Below are positions 42,197 to 50,456 of a DNA stretch of 64,000 nucleotides, in pieces (the stretch's first letter is position 1; each line of letters opens with the position of its first letter). The notes under the pieces are model-generated. The model ran no database searches, was not told where the DNA came from, and saw only the letters and a program-made list of their open reading frames with translations. Source of the stretch: Anaeromyxobacter sp. (GTDB lineage Bacteria; Myxococcota; Myxococcia; Myxococcales; Anaeromyxobacteraceae); assembly GCA_016718565.1 (NCBI GenBank), contig JADKCZ010000002.1:62001-126000 (forward strand). The letters are read 5' to 3'. Made by a program: the position numbers and the translations under genes.

Positions 42197-43785
42197 CCCA
42201 GGCCGTGGCGAGGAAGAAGGGAGCGGCCGCGGCGGGGAAGGTGAAGCCCGCGAAGCCGAAGGCAGGGAAGCCCGTGAAGCCGAAGGCGGCCAGGGGCGCG
42301 AAGGCGGCTCCGAAGGCGCCCGGCGCGCCGCGGAAGCGCCCTGCTGCGGCGAAGAAGGCAGCCGCGACCTCAGCCACAACCTCGACCCCGACCTCGACCC
42401 CGACCCCGGCCGCGACCCCGGCCGCGACCCCGGCCGCGACCGTCCCCGCCCCAGCCCCGCTGGCCGCCGAGCCCGCAGCCCCGGCCCTGGCGCACCCCCC
42501 CGCCTCCGACGACATCCCCTTCGAGGAGCTCACCCGCGACGCCACCTCGGCCTTCCTCTACACCGCGCTCCTCCCCGAGGAGACCCTGGCGCTGGTGAAG
42601 CGGCTGGGCCTCTCGGCGCCGGGCTTCCGGCCGGAGGGGCTCGGCGAGGTGGAGCGCTGCGATCTCCTGGCCGACGAGCTCCGGGCCCACCCGCCGTCGC
42701 GCGCCCCGCTGCTGGCCGCCATGCGCAAGGGGCTGAAGGAGCCGGCCTTCCCTGGCAGCGCGCTCGACCTGCACGCGGCAGAGGAGCTGCTGGAGGTGGC
42801 CGGCAGCGACCACGGCCTGGCCATCGCCCTGTGGCGCCTGCTGTGCGACGAGCAGCCCGCGGTCCGAGCCCGGGGCGCCGCGGCGCTGGAGCAGCTGGCC
42901 GCCGAGTGGTACGGGCCCGCCGGCGGGCCTGGGTTGGGTGGCGGCGACGGGGGGCAGGGGATCGAGGACGGCCCGGCTCCTCCGGCGCGCCAGCGGCCGG
43001 GCGCGGCGCCGCCCGGTGACGCCGACCAGCGGGCCGAGGCGGCCGAGCGGCGGGCCCGCGGGCTGGAGGAGCGGCTGGCCCAGGCCGAGGCGCAGGTGGA
43101 GGCGGTGCGCGGCCGGGGCGAGGCGCAGCGGGACAAGCTCCAGGCCCAGCTCAAGGAGGCCAGGGCCGAGGCGGCCCGCGCCGCGGACGAGGCGGCCCGC
43201 GCCCGCCAGGCCGCCGAGGGCGCCCGCGGCGCCCAGCGCGCCGCCGAGGTGGCCCTGGCCGCGGCGCGGGCCGGCGACGCCGCCGCCGAGATGACCCGGC
43301 TGCGCGGCGCCCTGCGGGACGCCGAGGTCAGGCTGCACGCCGCCGAGGCCGGTGGGGCCAGGGCCGCCGAGCGGGCCGCCGCCTCGGAGGCCGCGCTCCG
43401 TGAGGCGGAGGCCAGGGCGGCCGCCGGCGGGGCCGGGGAGGGGAGCGCGCCGCCGCCCTCCGTCGAGGGCGACGAGCCGGAGGAGGCCCCGGCCAACTGG
43501 CTCCTGCCGATCTTCTCGGCCGAGTTCTACGACTCGCTGCAGGGGTGGGACCGGCGCATCCAGCGGGCCGCGCTGAAGCAGGCCTTCCTGCTCTCGCAGG
43601 ACTGGCGCCACCCGTCGCTGCGGGCGCTGGCGCTGGAGGGGCTGCCCGGCTACTACCGCGTCCGCGTCGCCACCGACGTCCGGCTCATCTACCGGCGCGG
43701 CGAGCGCCAGGACACCGTGGAGCTCTGCTCCCTCATCGACCGCGAGGATCTCGATCGCTACGTGCGCCAGGCCAAGACCAGGTGA
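42193..43785 (+). CDS. Coiled-coil protein with C-terminal RelE/ParE-like domain
   Basis: A 530-residue product. Residues 1-57 are Lys/Ala/Pro-rich like histone H1 tails (KPAKPKAGKPVKPKAARG). Residues 58-95 are a Pro-Thr-Ala microsatellite. Residues 105-245 form an unknown helical domain (TSAFLYTALLPEETLALVKRLGL...). Residues 275-425 are a long Ala/Glu/Arg coiled coil. Residues 440-530 match the RelE/ParE toxin fold pattern: FSAEFYDSLQGW, HPSLRALALEGLPGYYRVRV, DVRLIYRR and LIDREDLDRYV. No antitoxin gene adjoins it. The RelE-like call is by motif pattern, and toxicity or RNase activity is not implied by sequence alone. Confidence 0.8.
   Translation: MTQAVARKKGAAAAGKVKPAKPKAGKPVKPKAARGAKAAPKAPGAPRKRPAAAKKAAATSATTSTPTSTPTPAATPAATPAATVPAPAPLAAEPAAPALAHPPASDDIPFEELTRDATSAFLYTALLPEETLALVKRLGLSAPGFRPEGLGEVERCDLLADELRAHPPSRAPLLAAMRKGLKEPAFPGSALDLHAAEELLEVAGSDHGLAIALWRLLCDEQPAVRARGAAALEQLAAEWYGPAGGPGLGGGDGGQGIEDGPAPPARQRPGAAPPGDADQRAEAAERRARGLEERLAQAEAQVEAVRGRGEAQRDKLQAQLKEARAEAARAADEAARARQAAEGARGAQRAAEVALAAARAGDAAAEMTRLRGALRDAEVRLHAAEAGGARAAERAAASEAALREAEARAAAGGAGEGSAPPPSVEGDEPEEAPANWLLPIFSAEFYDSLQGWDRRIQRAALKQAFLLSQDWRHPSLRALALEGLPGYYRVRVATDVRLIYRRGERQDTVELCSLIDREDLDRYVRQAKTR
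42363..42442. repeat. CGACCx hexanucleotide microsatellite in the RelE-like fusion gene
   Basis: Tandem imperfect CGACCC/CGGCCG hexamers, the complement of the motif at 2641-2806 and 28436-28545, encode a Thr-Pro-Ala linker. Confidence 0.8.
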
Positions 43786-43824
43786 CGGGCGCGTGCCCGG
43801 GAGGCGCCACCGCCCGGGCCGACC

Positions 43825-44520
43825 CTACTGGATCTTGCGGTAGACCCCGACCACCACGCCCAGGATCATGGTGGAGCGGAAGTCCTCCTCCGCCACGTAG
43901 ATAGGGGCCATGCGGGGGTTGGAGGGCTGGAAGCGCACCCGCTTCCCCTCGAAGTAGACCCGCTTCACGGTGGCCTCGTCGTCGATCATGGCCACCACGA
44001 TCTCGCCGTCGGAGGCGTTGAGCTGCTTCTTCACGAAGATGTAGTCGCCCGGCATGATGCCGTCGCCGATCATCGAGTCGCCCTGGACCTTGAGCCCGTA
44101 GACCTTCTTGGTCGTGCCGAGCAGGAAGGAGTCCACCTGCACGGTGTCCTCGATCCGCTCCTGCGCCAGGATGGGCTGGCCGGCGGCCACCCGCCCGATG
44201 ATGGGGACGTCCACCATGCGCGAGCCGGACTTGCCCCCGCCGGGGAACTTGATGACGTTGCTCGGCGGGCGCGCCGCGGTGGCCGCCCCCCCCAGCACCT
44301 GGCGGGCCGCCGTGGTGGGGATGAGCGCCCGCGACTTGACCGGGTCGCGCGAGAGGAAGCCCTTGCGCTCCAGCGCCTTCAGGTGGTCGTTGACCCCGTT
44401 GGTGGAGCGGATGTCGAGCGCCTCGCCGATCTCGCGGATGGTGGGCGGGTAGCCCCGCTCCTCGATCTCGCTGGCGATGAAGCGGAGCACCTCGAGCTGC
44501 CGATCGGTCAAGCCATTCAT
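43825..44520 (-). CDS. lexA: LexA repressor
   Basis: A 231-residue SOS repressor. The winged-helix N-terminus (MNGLTDRQLEVLRFIASEI...PPTIREIGEALDIRSTNGVNDHLKAL) binds operators. A 30-residue linker follows, then the S24 self-cleavage domain with the scissile Ala113-Gly114 (GRVAAGQPI), Ser149 in QGDSM and Lys186 in ATVKRVY. Cleavage, promoted by RecA filaments, derepresses DNA-damage genes. GGAGG lies 5 bases before the ATG. The promoter carries a GTTCAG-type LexA site, so the gene is probably autoregulated. It is convergent with the RelE-like fusion gene. Confidence 0.97.
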   Translation of the reverse strand: MNGLTDRQLEVLRFIASEIEERGYPPTIREIGEALDIRSTNGVNDHLKALERKGFLSRDPVKSRALIPTTAARQVLGGAATAARPPSNVIKFPGGGKSGSRMVDVPIIGRVAAGQPILAQERIEDTVQVDSFLLGTTKKVYGLKVQGDSMIGDGIMPGDYIFVKKQLNASDGEIVVAMIDDEATVKRVYFEGKRVRFQPSNPRMAPIYVAEEDFRSTMILGVVVGVYRKIQ

Positions 44521-44528
44521 GACGCCTC

Positions 44529-44569
44529 CTGAACGGGGGTATACTGTCACGACGTTCAGTCCGCTGCAA
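44529..44569 (-). promoter_or_regulatory. lexA promoter with LexA-box-like inverted repeat
   Basis: On the minus strand TTGCAG and CAGTAT are separated by 17 bases. CTGAAC (44529-44534) and GTTCAG (44554-44559) form an inverted repeat spaced 19 bases. Read on the minus strand, the site ending at 44528 matches the Myxococcus LexA motif CTRHAMRYBYGTTCAGS (as I recall it) at 15 of 17 positions. Confidence 0.65.
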
Positions 44570-44626
44570 GTTCGCGGCCCGGCCGGCCCGTTGCCGCCCC
44601 CGGACCTCCCCGGTACGGTGGCGCCC

Positions 44627-45550
44627 GTGCCGACGACCCCCCTCCCGCTCTCCGCCGCCGCCTCGCTCGGCCTGCGCGCCCTGATCCGGCAGGCCTGGCT
44701 GACCGGGGTGGGGCTGCTGGTGGCGCTGGTGCGGCGCGGCCTGGGCTGGCCGGCGCTGCTGGTCGGGGGGCTCCTGGTGCTGCGAGGCGCGGTGGCAGGG
44801 GCCCGGCTGGCCCCGCTCTCGCCCGGGGCGCCGCTGGCCGGCGTGGCCGTGGTCCTCGGGAGCCCCCGGGTGGTGGCGCTGCTGGTCGGCCTGTGGCTGG
44901 CCGGGGTGCTGCTCGGCCTGGCGCTGCGGCTGGCCTGGCTGGCCGGCGCGCTCCCCACGCTGGCGGCGGCGCTCGGGCCGGCCCCGGATCCGAGCCCCCG
45001 CTTCGCCGACGGGGTGGCCCACCTGCTGCCGCGCCTGCTGCCGGTGGCGCTGCTGGCGCTGCTCATGGAGCTGGGCGGCGCCGGCTTCGCCGTCGTGCTG
45101 GCCCTGGCGGCGCTGCGGCTGGCGCCGGCCGGCGCCGTGGCGGGGCAGGCCTGGCTGGCCGCGCCGGTGGCGCTGGCCCTGACGCTGGCGCTCCTGGTGC
45201 CGCTGGCGCTCTCGGTGGTGGCCGACGCCGCGCTGGTGCGGGCGGCGGTGCGGGCCGAGGGGCCGCTCACCGCCCTGGCCGGGGCCGTCGAGCGCTTCGT
45301 GCGCCGCCCGGCCACCTTCCTGCTGGGCGGGCTGCTCTTCGCCGCCGCCTCGCTGGCCGGCGGGGTGGCGCTCGGGTCGCTGGGCAGCGCCGCCACCGGC
45401 TTCGCCCCCGGGGCGGCGCCGCTGGTGCTCCTCGGCCCTCAGCTCATGCTGGGGGCGCTGGGGGTGGTGGTGGCGGCGGCCACGGAGCTCTGGTGGCTGG
45501 CGAGCCTGACCGCGCTGGCGACCCACGCGGAAGGAACTGGCGCAGGCTGA
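44627..45550 (+). CDS. Polytopic membrane protein of unknown function
   Basis: A 307-residue, Ala/Leu/Val-rich integral membrane protein with six or more hydrophobic segments (LLVALVRRGLGWPALLVGGLLVLRGA, VVALLVGLWLAGVLLGLAL, PVALALTLALLVPLALSVV and others). No transport or enzymatic motif is recognised. Start candidates are GTG 44618 and GTG 44627, neither with a clear ribosome-binding site. Its 3' end overlaps the convergent UbiB-type gene by 107 bases, so one of the two C-termini must encode residues under double constraint. Confidence 0.65.
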   Translation: MPTTPLPLSAAASLGLRALIRQAWLTGVGLLVALVRRGLGWPALLVGGLLVLRGAVAGARLAPLSPGAPLAGVAVVLGSPRVVALLVGLWLAGVLLGLALRLAWLAGALPTLAAALGPAPDPSPRFADGVAHLLPRLLPVALLALLMELGGAGFAVVLALAALRLAPAGAVAGQAWLAAPVALALTLALLVPLALSVVADAALVRAAVRAEGPLTALAGAVERFVRRPATFLLGGLLFAAASLAGGVALGSLGSAATGFAPGAAPLVLLGPQLMLGALGVVVAAATELWWLASLTALATHAEGTGAG

Positions 45551-47192
45551 TCTTGCGCAGCGGGGGCGAGGCGTAGAAGGCCAGCGCCAGCACCGCCAGC
45601 CCCAGGCCGGCCGCCAGCGAGGCCACCCCCAGCGCCGGCCGCGGGCTGGTGGCCACGATGACCAGGCCACCCACCAGCAGCGACGAGGCGATCAGCCCCA
45701 GGAAGAGCAGCACGCCCACCGCCGAGATCTTCCGGCCGATGGCCTCGGCCTCGTCGGAGCGGACCTTCACCTGCAGCTTGCCGCCCTCCAGATCGGCCAG
45801 GATCTGCTGCAGCTGGGTGGGCACGTCCTCGGCCAGCCCCTGCAGCTTGAGCAGGCTCTTCATGAGGACGCCCGAGGCGTCCTGCGGGTTGAGCCGCGCC
45901 AGCATGAGCTCGCGGGCGTAGGGCAGGCCCACCTCCAGGATGTCGAGGCGCGGGTAGAGCCGCCGGATGACCCCCTCCACCGTCATGCTCGCCTTGGCGA
46001 GCACGGCGTACTCCTTGGGCACCTTGACCCGGTGGCGCACCGCCAGGTCCAGCAGGTCGCGCAGCAGGGAGGAGGTGCGGATCTCGTCGAGCTTGAGCCC
46101 CAGGTACCGCTCCAGCATGCCGGCCACGTCGCCGCGGAACTCGGAGAAGGGGACCCGGGAGTCGGGCGCCCCCAGCTTGTTGAGGAGCCGCGCCACCGAG
46201 TCCGGGTCGCGCAGCGCCACCGCCACGATGAGGGTGACCAGCGCCTCCTGCTGGGTGCGCGACAGCCGCCCCACCAGCCCGAAGTCCAGCAGCGCGATGC
46301 GCTCGCCCGACAGCACCAGGATGTTGCCGGGGTGCGGGTCGCCGTGGAACAGGCCGTCCTCGAAGAGCTGGCGGAAGGAGGCCTCGATGATGGTGCGGGC
46401 CAGCTTCTCGAGGTCGTGGCCGGACTCGGCCGTGACGTCGTTGAGCTTGACCCCGTCGATGAAGTCCAGGGTCAGCACCCGCGAGGAGGAGAGCGCGTCG
46501 TGCACCCGCGGGATGACCACGTAGTCGCGCCCGGCGGCCGCGTCGCGCATGGCCCGCGCGTTGCGCGCCTCGTTCTCGAAGTCCAGCTCCTCGTGCACCG
46601 TCCGGTCGAACTCGCCGATGAGGGCGGTGGGGGTGGAGATGCCGGTCTCCTCCACCACCGCCTCCAGCAGCCGCGCCAGGTAGGTGAGCAGGGCCAGGTC
46701 GGCGTCGATGCGCTCGCGGATGTCCGGCCGCTGCACCTTCACCACCACCTGCTCGCCGCCGTGGGTGACGGCCCGGTGCACCTGGGCGATGGAGGCGCTG
46801 GCCAGCGGCCGCGGGTCCAGCGAGGCGAAGACGGTCTCCACCGGCGCGCCCAGCGCCTCCTCGATGACCCGGCGGACGTCGGCCACCGGCAGGGGCGGGC
46901 AGTCGTCCTGCAGCGCCTCCAGCTCCTCGATCCAGTGGGCCGGCAGCAGGTCGGGGCGGGTGGAGAGCAGCTGGCCGAGCTTGATGAAGGTGGGGCCGAG
47001 CTCGCCGAGCAGCAGGCGGAACTGGCGGGCGGTGGCCCGGTCGGCCTTGGGCAGCTCGCCGGCGACGGGCGCCTCCTGCCCCAGCACCTCGCGCAGGCGG
47101 GTCCGCGCCAGGTAGGCCCCGAAGCCGTGCCGCACCGCGGCGGCCGCGATCTGCCGCAGCCGGTTGAGATCCTGGAACGCCTCCTTCAGCAT
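45444..47192 (-). CDS. ubiB: ABC1/UbiB-family atypical kinase
   Basis: A 582-residue protein of the ADCK/UbiB family, which supports quinone biosynthesis. It shows KxGQ (FIKLGQLLSTRPDLLP), the Ala-rich nucleotide loop SASIAQVHRA, VVVKVQRP, GDPHPGNI and LLDFGLVG. Two C-terminal membrane helices (GVLLFLGLIASSLLVGGLVIV and VASLAAGLGLAVLALAFY) anchor it. The final ~28 residues (PRGSPARSG...PPPPPAPPA) lie in DNA shared with the convergent membrane-protein gene. The ATG is 9 bases from an extended -10, with no ribosome-binding site. It is divergent from mutS. The gene symbol reflects family membership. Confidence 0.9.
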   Translation of the reverse strand: MLKEAFQDLNRLRQIAAAAVRHGFGAYLARTRLREVLGQEAPVAGELPKADRATARQFRLLLGELGPTFIKLGQLLSTRPDLLPAHWIEELEALQDDCPPLPVADVRRVIEEALGAPVETVFASLDPRPLASASIAQVHRAVTHGGEQVVVKVQRPDIRERIDADLALLTYLARLLEAVVEETGISTPTALIGEFDRTVHEELDFENEARNARAMRDAAAGRDYVVIPRVHDALSSSRVLTLDFIDGVKLNDVTAESGHDLEKLARTIIEASFRQLFEDGLFHGDPHPGNILVLSGERIALLDFGLVGRLSRTQQEALVTLIVAVALRDPDSVARLLNKLGAPDSRVPFSEFRGDVAGMLERYLGLKLDEIRTSSLLRDLLDLAVRHRVKVPKEYAVLAKASMTVEGVIRRLYPRLDILEVGLPYARELMLARLNPQDASGVLMKSLLKLQGLAEDVPTQLQQILADLEGGKLQVKVRSDEAEAIGRKISAVGVLLFLGLIASSLLVGGLVIVATSPRPALGVASLAAGLGLAVLALAFYASPPLRKISLRQFLPRGSPARSGSPATRAPWPPPPPPPAPPA

Positions 47193-47201
47193 GAGCGGGC
47201 G

Positions 47202-47210
47202 ATGCTAGCA
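47202..47210 (-). promoter_or_regulatory. Extended -10 (TGC-TAGCAT) nine bases before ubiB
   Basis: It lies on the minus strand immediately before the ATG at 47192, with no ribosome-binding site between. Confidence 0.45.
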
Positions 47211-47228
47211 CCGGGGGGTGGTTCACGG

Positions 47229-47234
47229 TAGAAC
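47229..47234 (+). promoter_or_regulatory. -10 element (TAGAAC) before mutS
   Basis: TAGAAC ends 9 bases before the mutS ATG. No ribosome-binding site is present. Confidence 0.4.
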
Positions 47235-47243
47235 GCCCCGGCC

Positions 47244-49898
47244 ATGGCGGAGATCCCGGCCGCGCCCACGCCCATGATGCGGCAGTACCTGGAGGTGAAG
47301 GCGCGCCACCCCGACGCCATCCTCTTCTTCCGCCTGGGCGACTTCTACGAGATGTTCTCGGAGGACGCGGTGGCGGCCTCCCAGGCGCTGGGCATCACGC
47401 TGACGGCGCGCTCCAAGGGGGACGACAAGATCCCCATGTGCGGCGTGCCCTACCACGCCGCCCGCGGCCACGTGGCCCGCCTGCTGGAGCAGGGCTTCAA
47501 GGTGGCCATCTGCGACCAGGTCGAGGAGCCCGGCAAGGGCACCATCGTGCGCCGCGAGGTCACCCGGGTGGTCACCCCGGGCACGGTCTTCGACGAGCAG
47601 ATGCTGGATCCGCGCGAGGCCAGCTTCCTGGGCGCGGTGGCGCTGGGCGAGGCGGGCGGCGGCCTGGCCCTGCTGGACGCCACCACCGGGCAGCTGCGCT
47701 GCGGCGAGGTGGCCGACGACGCCCGCCTGGCCGACGAGCTCCGGCGGGCCGGGGCCCGCGAGCTGCTCTTCGCCCGCGGCGCCGCGCCGGCCCGGGTGGA
47801 GGCGCTGGCCCGGCTGGTGGGCGCCCCGCACGCCCTGCGCGACGACGCCGACTTCGAGCGCGGCGCCGAGAAGCTGCGCCGCCACCTGGGGGCCGCCTCG
47901 CTCGACGGCTTCGGGGTGGGCGGCCTGCCGCTGGGGCTCTCCGCCGCCGCCGCGGCGCTGGCCTACCTGGCCGAGACGCAGCGCGCCGCGCCGGCCCACG
48001 TGGACCGCATCTCGCGCCTGGCCACCGAGGGGGTGCTGCTGCTCGACGAGGCCACCCGCACCAACCTGGAGCTGGAGCGGGCCCTGCACGGCGGCAAGCG
48101 CAAGGGCTCGCTGCTCGGGCTGCTGGACCGCTCGGTCACCGCGCCGGGCGGGCGCCTGCTGGCGGAGTGGCTGCGCTACCCCCTCACCGACGTGCCGGCC
48201 ATCATGGCCCGGCTCGACGCGGTGGAGGAGCTGGCCGGGTCGTCGGTGCTGCGCGAGGACCTGGCCCAGGCCCTCCGGCCGGTGGCCGACGCCGAGCGGC
48301 TGCTGTCGCGCCTGACGCTCCGGCAGGGCACCGGGCGCGACGCCCGGGCGCTGTGCGGCGCGCTGCTGGCGCTGCCGTCGCTGGCCGACCTGCTGGAGGC
48401 GCGGGCCTCGCCGCTGCTGCGGCAGGCCGGCGCGGCGGCCCGCGGGCTGGAGGGGCTGGCCGCCGCGCTCGACCGGGCGGTGGCCCAGGAGCCCCCCGCC
48501 ACCCTGGCCGACGGCGGCACCATCCGCCGCGGCCACTCGGCCGAGCTCGACGAGCTGACCACCATCGCCGAGGACGGCAAGGGATACATCGCCCGGCTGG
48601 AGGCGCGCGAGAAGGCCCGCACCGGCATCGGCTCGCTCAAGGTCCGCTTCAACAAGGTCTTCGGCTACTTCATCGAGGTCACCAAGGCCAACCTGCACGC
48701 CGTGCCGGCCGACTACCAGCGCCGCCAGACCACGGTGGGCGGCGAGCGCTTCATCACCCCGGAGCTGAAGGACTTCGAGGAGAAGGTGCTCACCGCCGAG
48801 GAGCGCGGCCTGGCGCTGGAGCAGCGGCTCTTCGAGGCGCTGCGCCTCACGGTGGTGGCCGAGGGGGCGCGCATCCGCACCGCCGCGGCCGCGGTGGCGG
48901 TGGGCGACGTGCTGCTGGCGCTGGCACGGGTGGCCGCCGAGCGCGGCTACGTGCGGCCCGAGGTGGACGCCTCCGAGGCGCTCGACCTGGTGGAGGCGCG
49001 CCACCCGGTGGTGGAGGCCATGCTGCCGTCCGACTCGGGCGGGTTCGTGCCGAACGACGTCCAGGTGGCGGCGGCCGGCGACCCGGCGGCGGCCGCCCAC
49101 GGCACCTTCCAGGTCATCACCGGCCCCAACATGGCCGGCAAGTCCACCGTGATGCGGCAGGCCGCCCTGTGCGTGCTGCTGGCGCAGGTGGGGTCCTTCG
49201 TGCCGGCGCGGCGCGCCCGGGTGGGGGTGGCCGACCGGATCTTCACCCGGGTGGGCGCCTCCGACGACCTGGCCCGCGGCCGCTCCACCTTCATGGTGGA
49301 GATGACCGAGACCGCGGCCATCCTGCACAACGCCACCCGCCGCTCGCTGGTGATCCTCGACGAGATCGGCCGCGGCACCTCCACCTTCGACGGGGTCTCC
49401 ATCGCCTGGGCGGTGGCGGAGCACCTGCACGACCGGGTGGGCTGCCGGACCCTCTTCGCCACCCACTACCACGAGCTGCAGGAGCTGGCCCGGGAGCGGC
49501 CCGGGGTGCGCAACCTCTCGGTGGCGGTCCGGGAGGTGGGCGACCAGGTGGTCTTCCTGCGCAAGCTGGTGGCCGGCGGGGCCTCGCGCAGCTACGGCAT
49601 CGAGGTGGCCAAGCTGGCCGGCCTGCCCGGCGAGGTGCTGGCCCGCGCCCGCGAGATCCTGAAGAACCTGGAGGCCATGGAGCTCGACGAGGCCGGCCAC
49701 GCCCAGCTGGCGCGCGGGCGCCGCGAGCGGGCCCGCCGGGCGGCCGAGCCGGCGGCGCAGCTGGGGCTCTTCGGCGCGCCGCCGGATCCGGCGGCGGCGG
49801 CGCTCAAGGCCGAGCTCGAGGCGCTCGACGTCGACGCCCTGCGGCCGCTCGACGCGCTCAACCTGCTGGCCGGGATGAAGAAGCGCCTGGGCGGGTAG
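47244..49898 (+). CDS. mutS: DNA mismatch repair protein MutS
   Basis: An 884-residue mismatch sensor. The N-terminal mismatch-binding motif reads GDFYEMF (Phe34-x-Glu36). The connector, lever and clamp domains follow. The ATPase has GPNMAGKST (Walker A, about 627-635), LVILDEIGRGTSTFDG (Walker B) and ATHYHEL. A C-terminal helix-turn-helix dimerisation region is present (AQLGLFGAPPDP, then VDALRPLDALNLLAGMKKRL). The ATG lies 9 bases after TAGAAC. A strong bidirectional hairpin follows at 49916. Confidence 0.97.
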   Translation: MAEIPAAPTPMMRQYLEVKARHPDAILFFRLGDFYEMFSEDAVAASQALGITLTARSKGDDKIPMCGVPYHAARGHVARLLEQGFKVAICDQVEEPGKGTIVRREVTRVVTPGTVFDEQMLDPREASFLGAVALGEAGGGLALLDATTGQLRCGEVADDARLADELRRAGARELLFARGAAPARVEALARLVGAPHALRDDADFERGAEKLRRHLGAASLDGFGVGGLPLGLSAAAAALAYLAETQRAAPAHVDRISRLATEGVLLLDEATRTNLELERALHGGKRKGSLLGLLDRSVTAPGGRLLAEWLRYPLTDVPAIMARLDAVEELAGSSVLREDLAQALRPVADAERLLSRLTLRQGTGRDARALCGALLALPSLADLLEARASPLLRQAGAAARGLEGLAAALDRAVAQEPPATLADGGTIRRGHSAELDELTTIAEDGKGYIARLEAREKARTGIGSLKVRFNKVFGYFIEVTKANLHAVPADYQRRQTTVGGERFITPELKDFEEKVLTAEERGLALEQRLFEALRLTVVAEGARIRTAAAAVAVGDVLLALARVAAERGYVRPEVDASEALDLVEARHPVVEAMLPSDSGGFVPNDVQVAAAGDPAAAAHGTFQVITGPNMAGKSTVMRQAALCVLLAQVGSFVPARRARVGVADRIFTRVGASDDLARGRSTFMVEMTETAAILHNATRRSLVILDEIGRGTSTFDGVSIAWAVAEHLHDRVGCRTLFATHYHELQELARERPGVRNLSVAVREVGDQVVFLRKLVAGGASRSYGIEVAKLAGLPGEVLARAREILKNLEAMELDEAGHAQLARGRRERARRAAEPAAQLGLFGAPPDPAAAALKAELEALDVDALRPLDALNLLAGMKKRLGG

Positions 49899-49915
49899 GG
49901 CCCCGGACAAATGAA

Positions 49916-49939
49916 GAGGGGCCGGTCGCCCGGCCCCTC
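49916..49939. terminator. Bidirectional hairpin terminator between mutS and the triheme cytochrome
   Basis: A perfect 10-bp stem GAGGGGCCGG/CCGGCCCCTC with a TCGC loop. On the minus strand it is followed by TTCATTTGT, so it best serves the cytochrome gene, but it lies between two converging genes. Confidence 0.75.
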
Positions 49940-49963
49940 GTCACTGCGGCGAAGCGGTGGTGC

Positions 49964-50251
49964 CTAGCCCTTGATGTGGCACTCGGCGCACTTCGTCGGG
50001 CCCTTCTTCTCGGTCTCGTGGCACTTCTTGCAGAGGCCGTGGGCCTTGTCCTTCGACCAGCCGGCGATCTTCCCGCCCTTGGCGTCGTCGTGGCAGATCT
50101 TGCAGTCCTTCAGCTTGTCGGCGTGGGCCTTGTGGGTGAAGGTGACCTTGCCGTTCTTGGTGTCGAAGGTCTTGGTGGCCGGGGCATCGGCGGCAACGGC
50201 CGAGCCCACGAGGACGAAGGCGGCGGCGACGGCGACGAGGATCTTGTTCAC
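49964..50251 (-). CDS. Periplasmic triheme cytochrome c7 (PpcA-like)
   Basis: A 95-residue precursor with a cleavable signal peptide (NKILVAVAAAFVLVGSAVAAD). The ~74-residue mature part has three haem motifs, CKICH, CKKCH and CAECH, plus histidines in FTHKAH and AHGLC that would be axial ligands. Order and spacing match Geobacter PpcA, which carries electrons across the periplasm to metal-reducing outer-membrane complexes. AGGAG lies 7 bases before the GTG at 50251. A TAGAGT on the minus strand (50307-50312) is a possible -10. It is notable for its lysine richness, unlike its neighbours. Confidence 0.93.
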   Translation of the reverse strand: MNKILVAVAAAFVLVGSAVAADAPATKTFDTKNGKVTFTHKAHADKLKDCKICHDDAKGGKIAGWSKDKAHGLCKKCHETEKKGPTKCAECHIKG

Positions 50252-50424
50252 GGTTCTGCTCCTGGAGATCTGGGGCGGACCAGCCCGCCCGTCAATTGGA
50301 CGCGGCACTCTAGCCATTATTCAGAGGAGGGCCAGAGAATTGTGCCGCGAATCCGGCATGATGCGACCCTGTCTCAGCCGCTGCCCCTCGGCCAGGCGCT
50401 GAACGGCCGTTGACGCCCCGGGTC

Positions 50425-50456
50425 AGAGGCCGTGAGGGGACTTCTTGACGGCCTCT
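50425..50456 (-). terminator. Hairpin immediately after the elbB stop codon, twin of 24865-24896
   Basis: Arms AGAGGCCGT/ACGGCCTCT (9 bp, 14-base loop) begin in the TGA of elbB. A near copy follows the 69-residue gene at 24896. There is no T-run. Confidence 0.5.

Noticed and set aside
45439..47226. A 595-codon frame on the minus strand overlapping the UbiB gene in a different frame
   Set aside because: Its translation is Arg/Gly/Ala-rich without motifs, whereas the frame 45444-47192 carries all the UbiB kinase motifs.
50252..50455. The 204-base gap between the triheme cytochrome and elbB examined for a small gene or RNA
   Set aside because: Only the cytochrome's own upstream region and the elbB hairpin are visible. 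Short frames here lack start signals or motifs.
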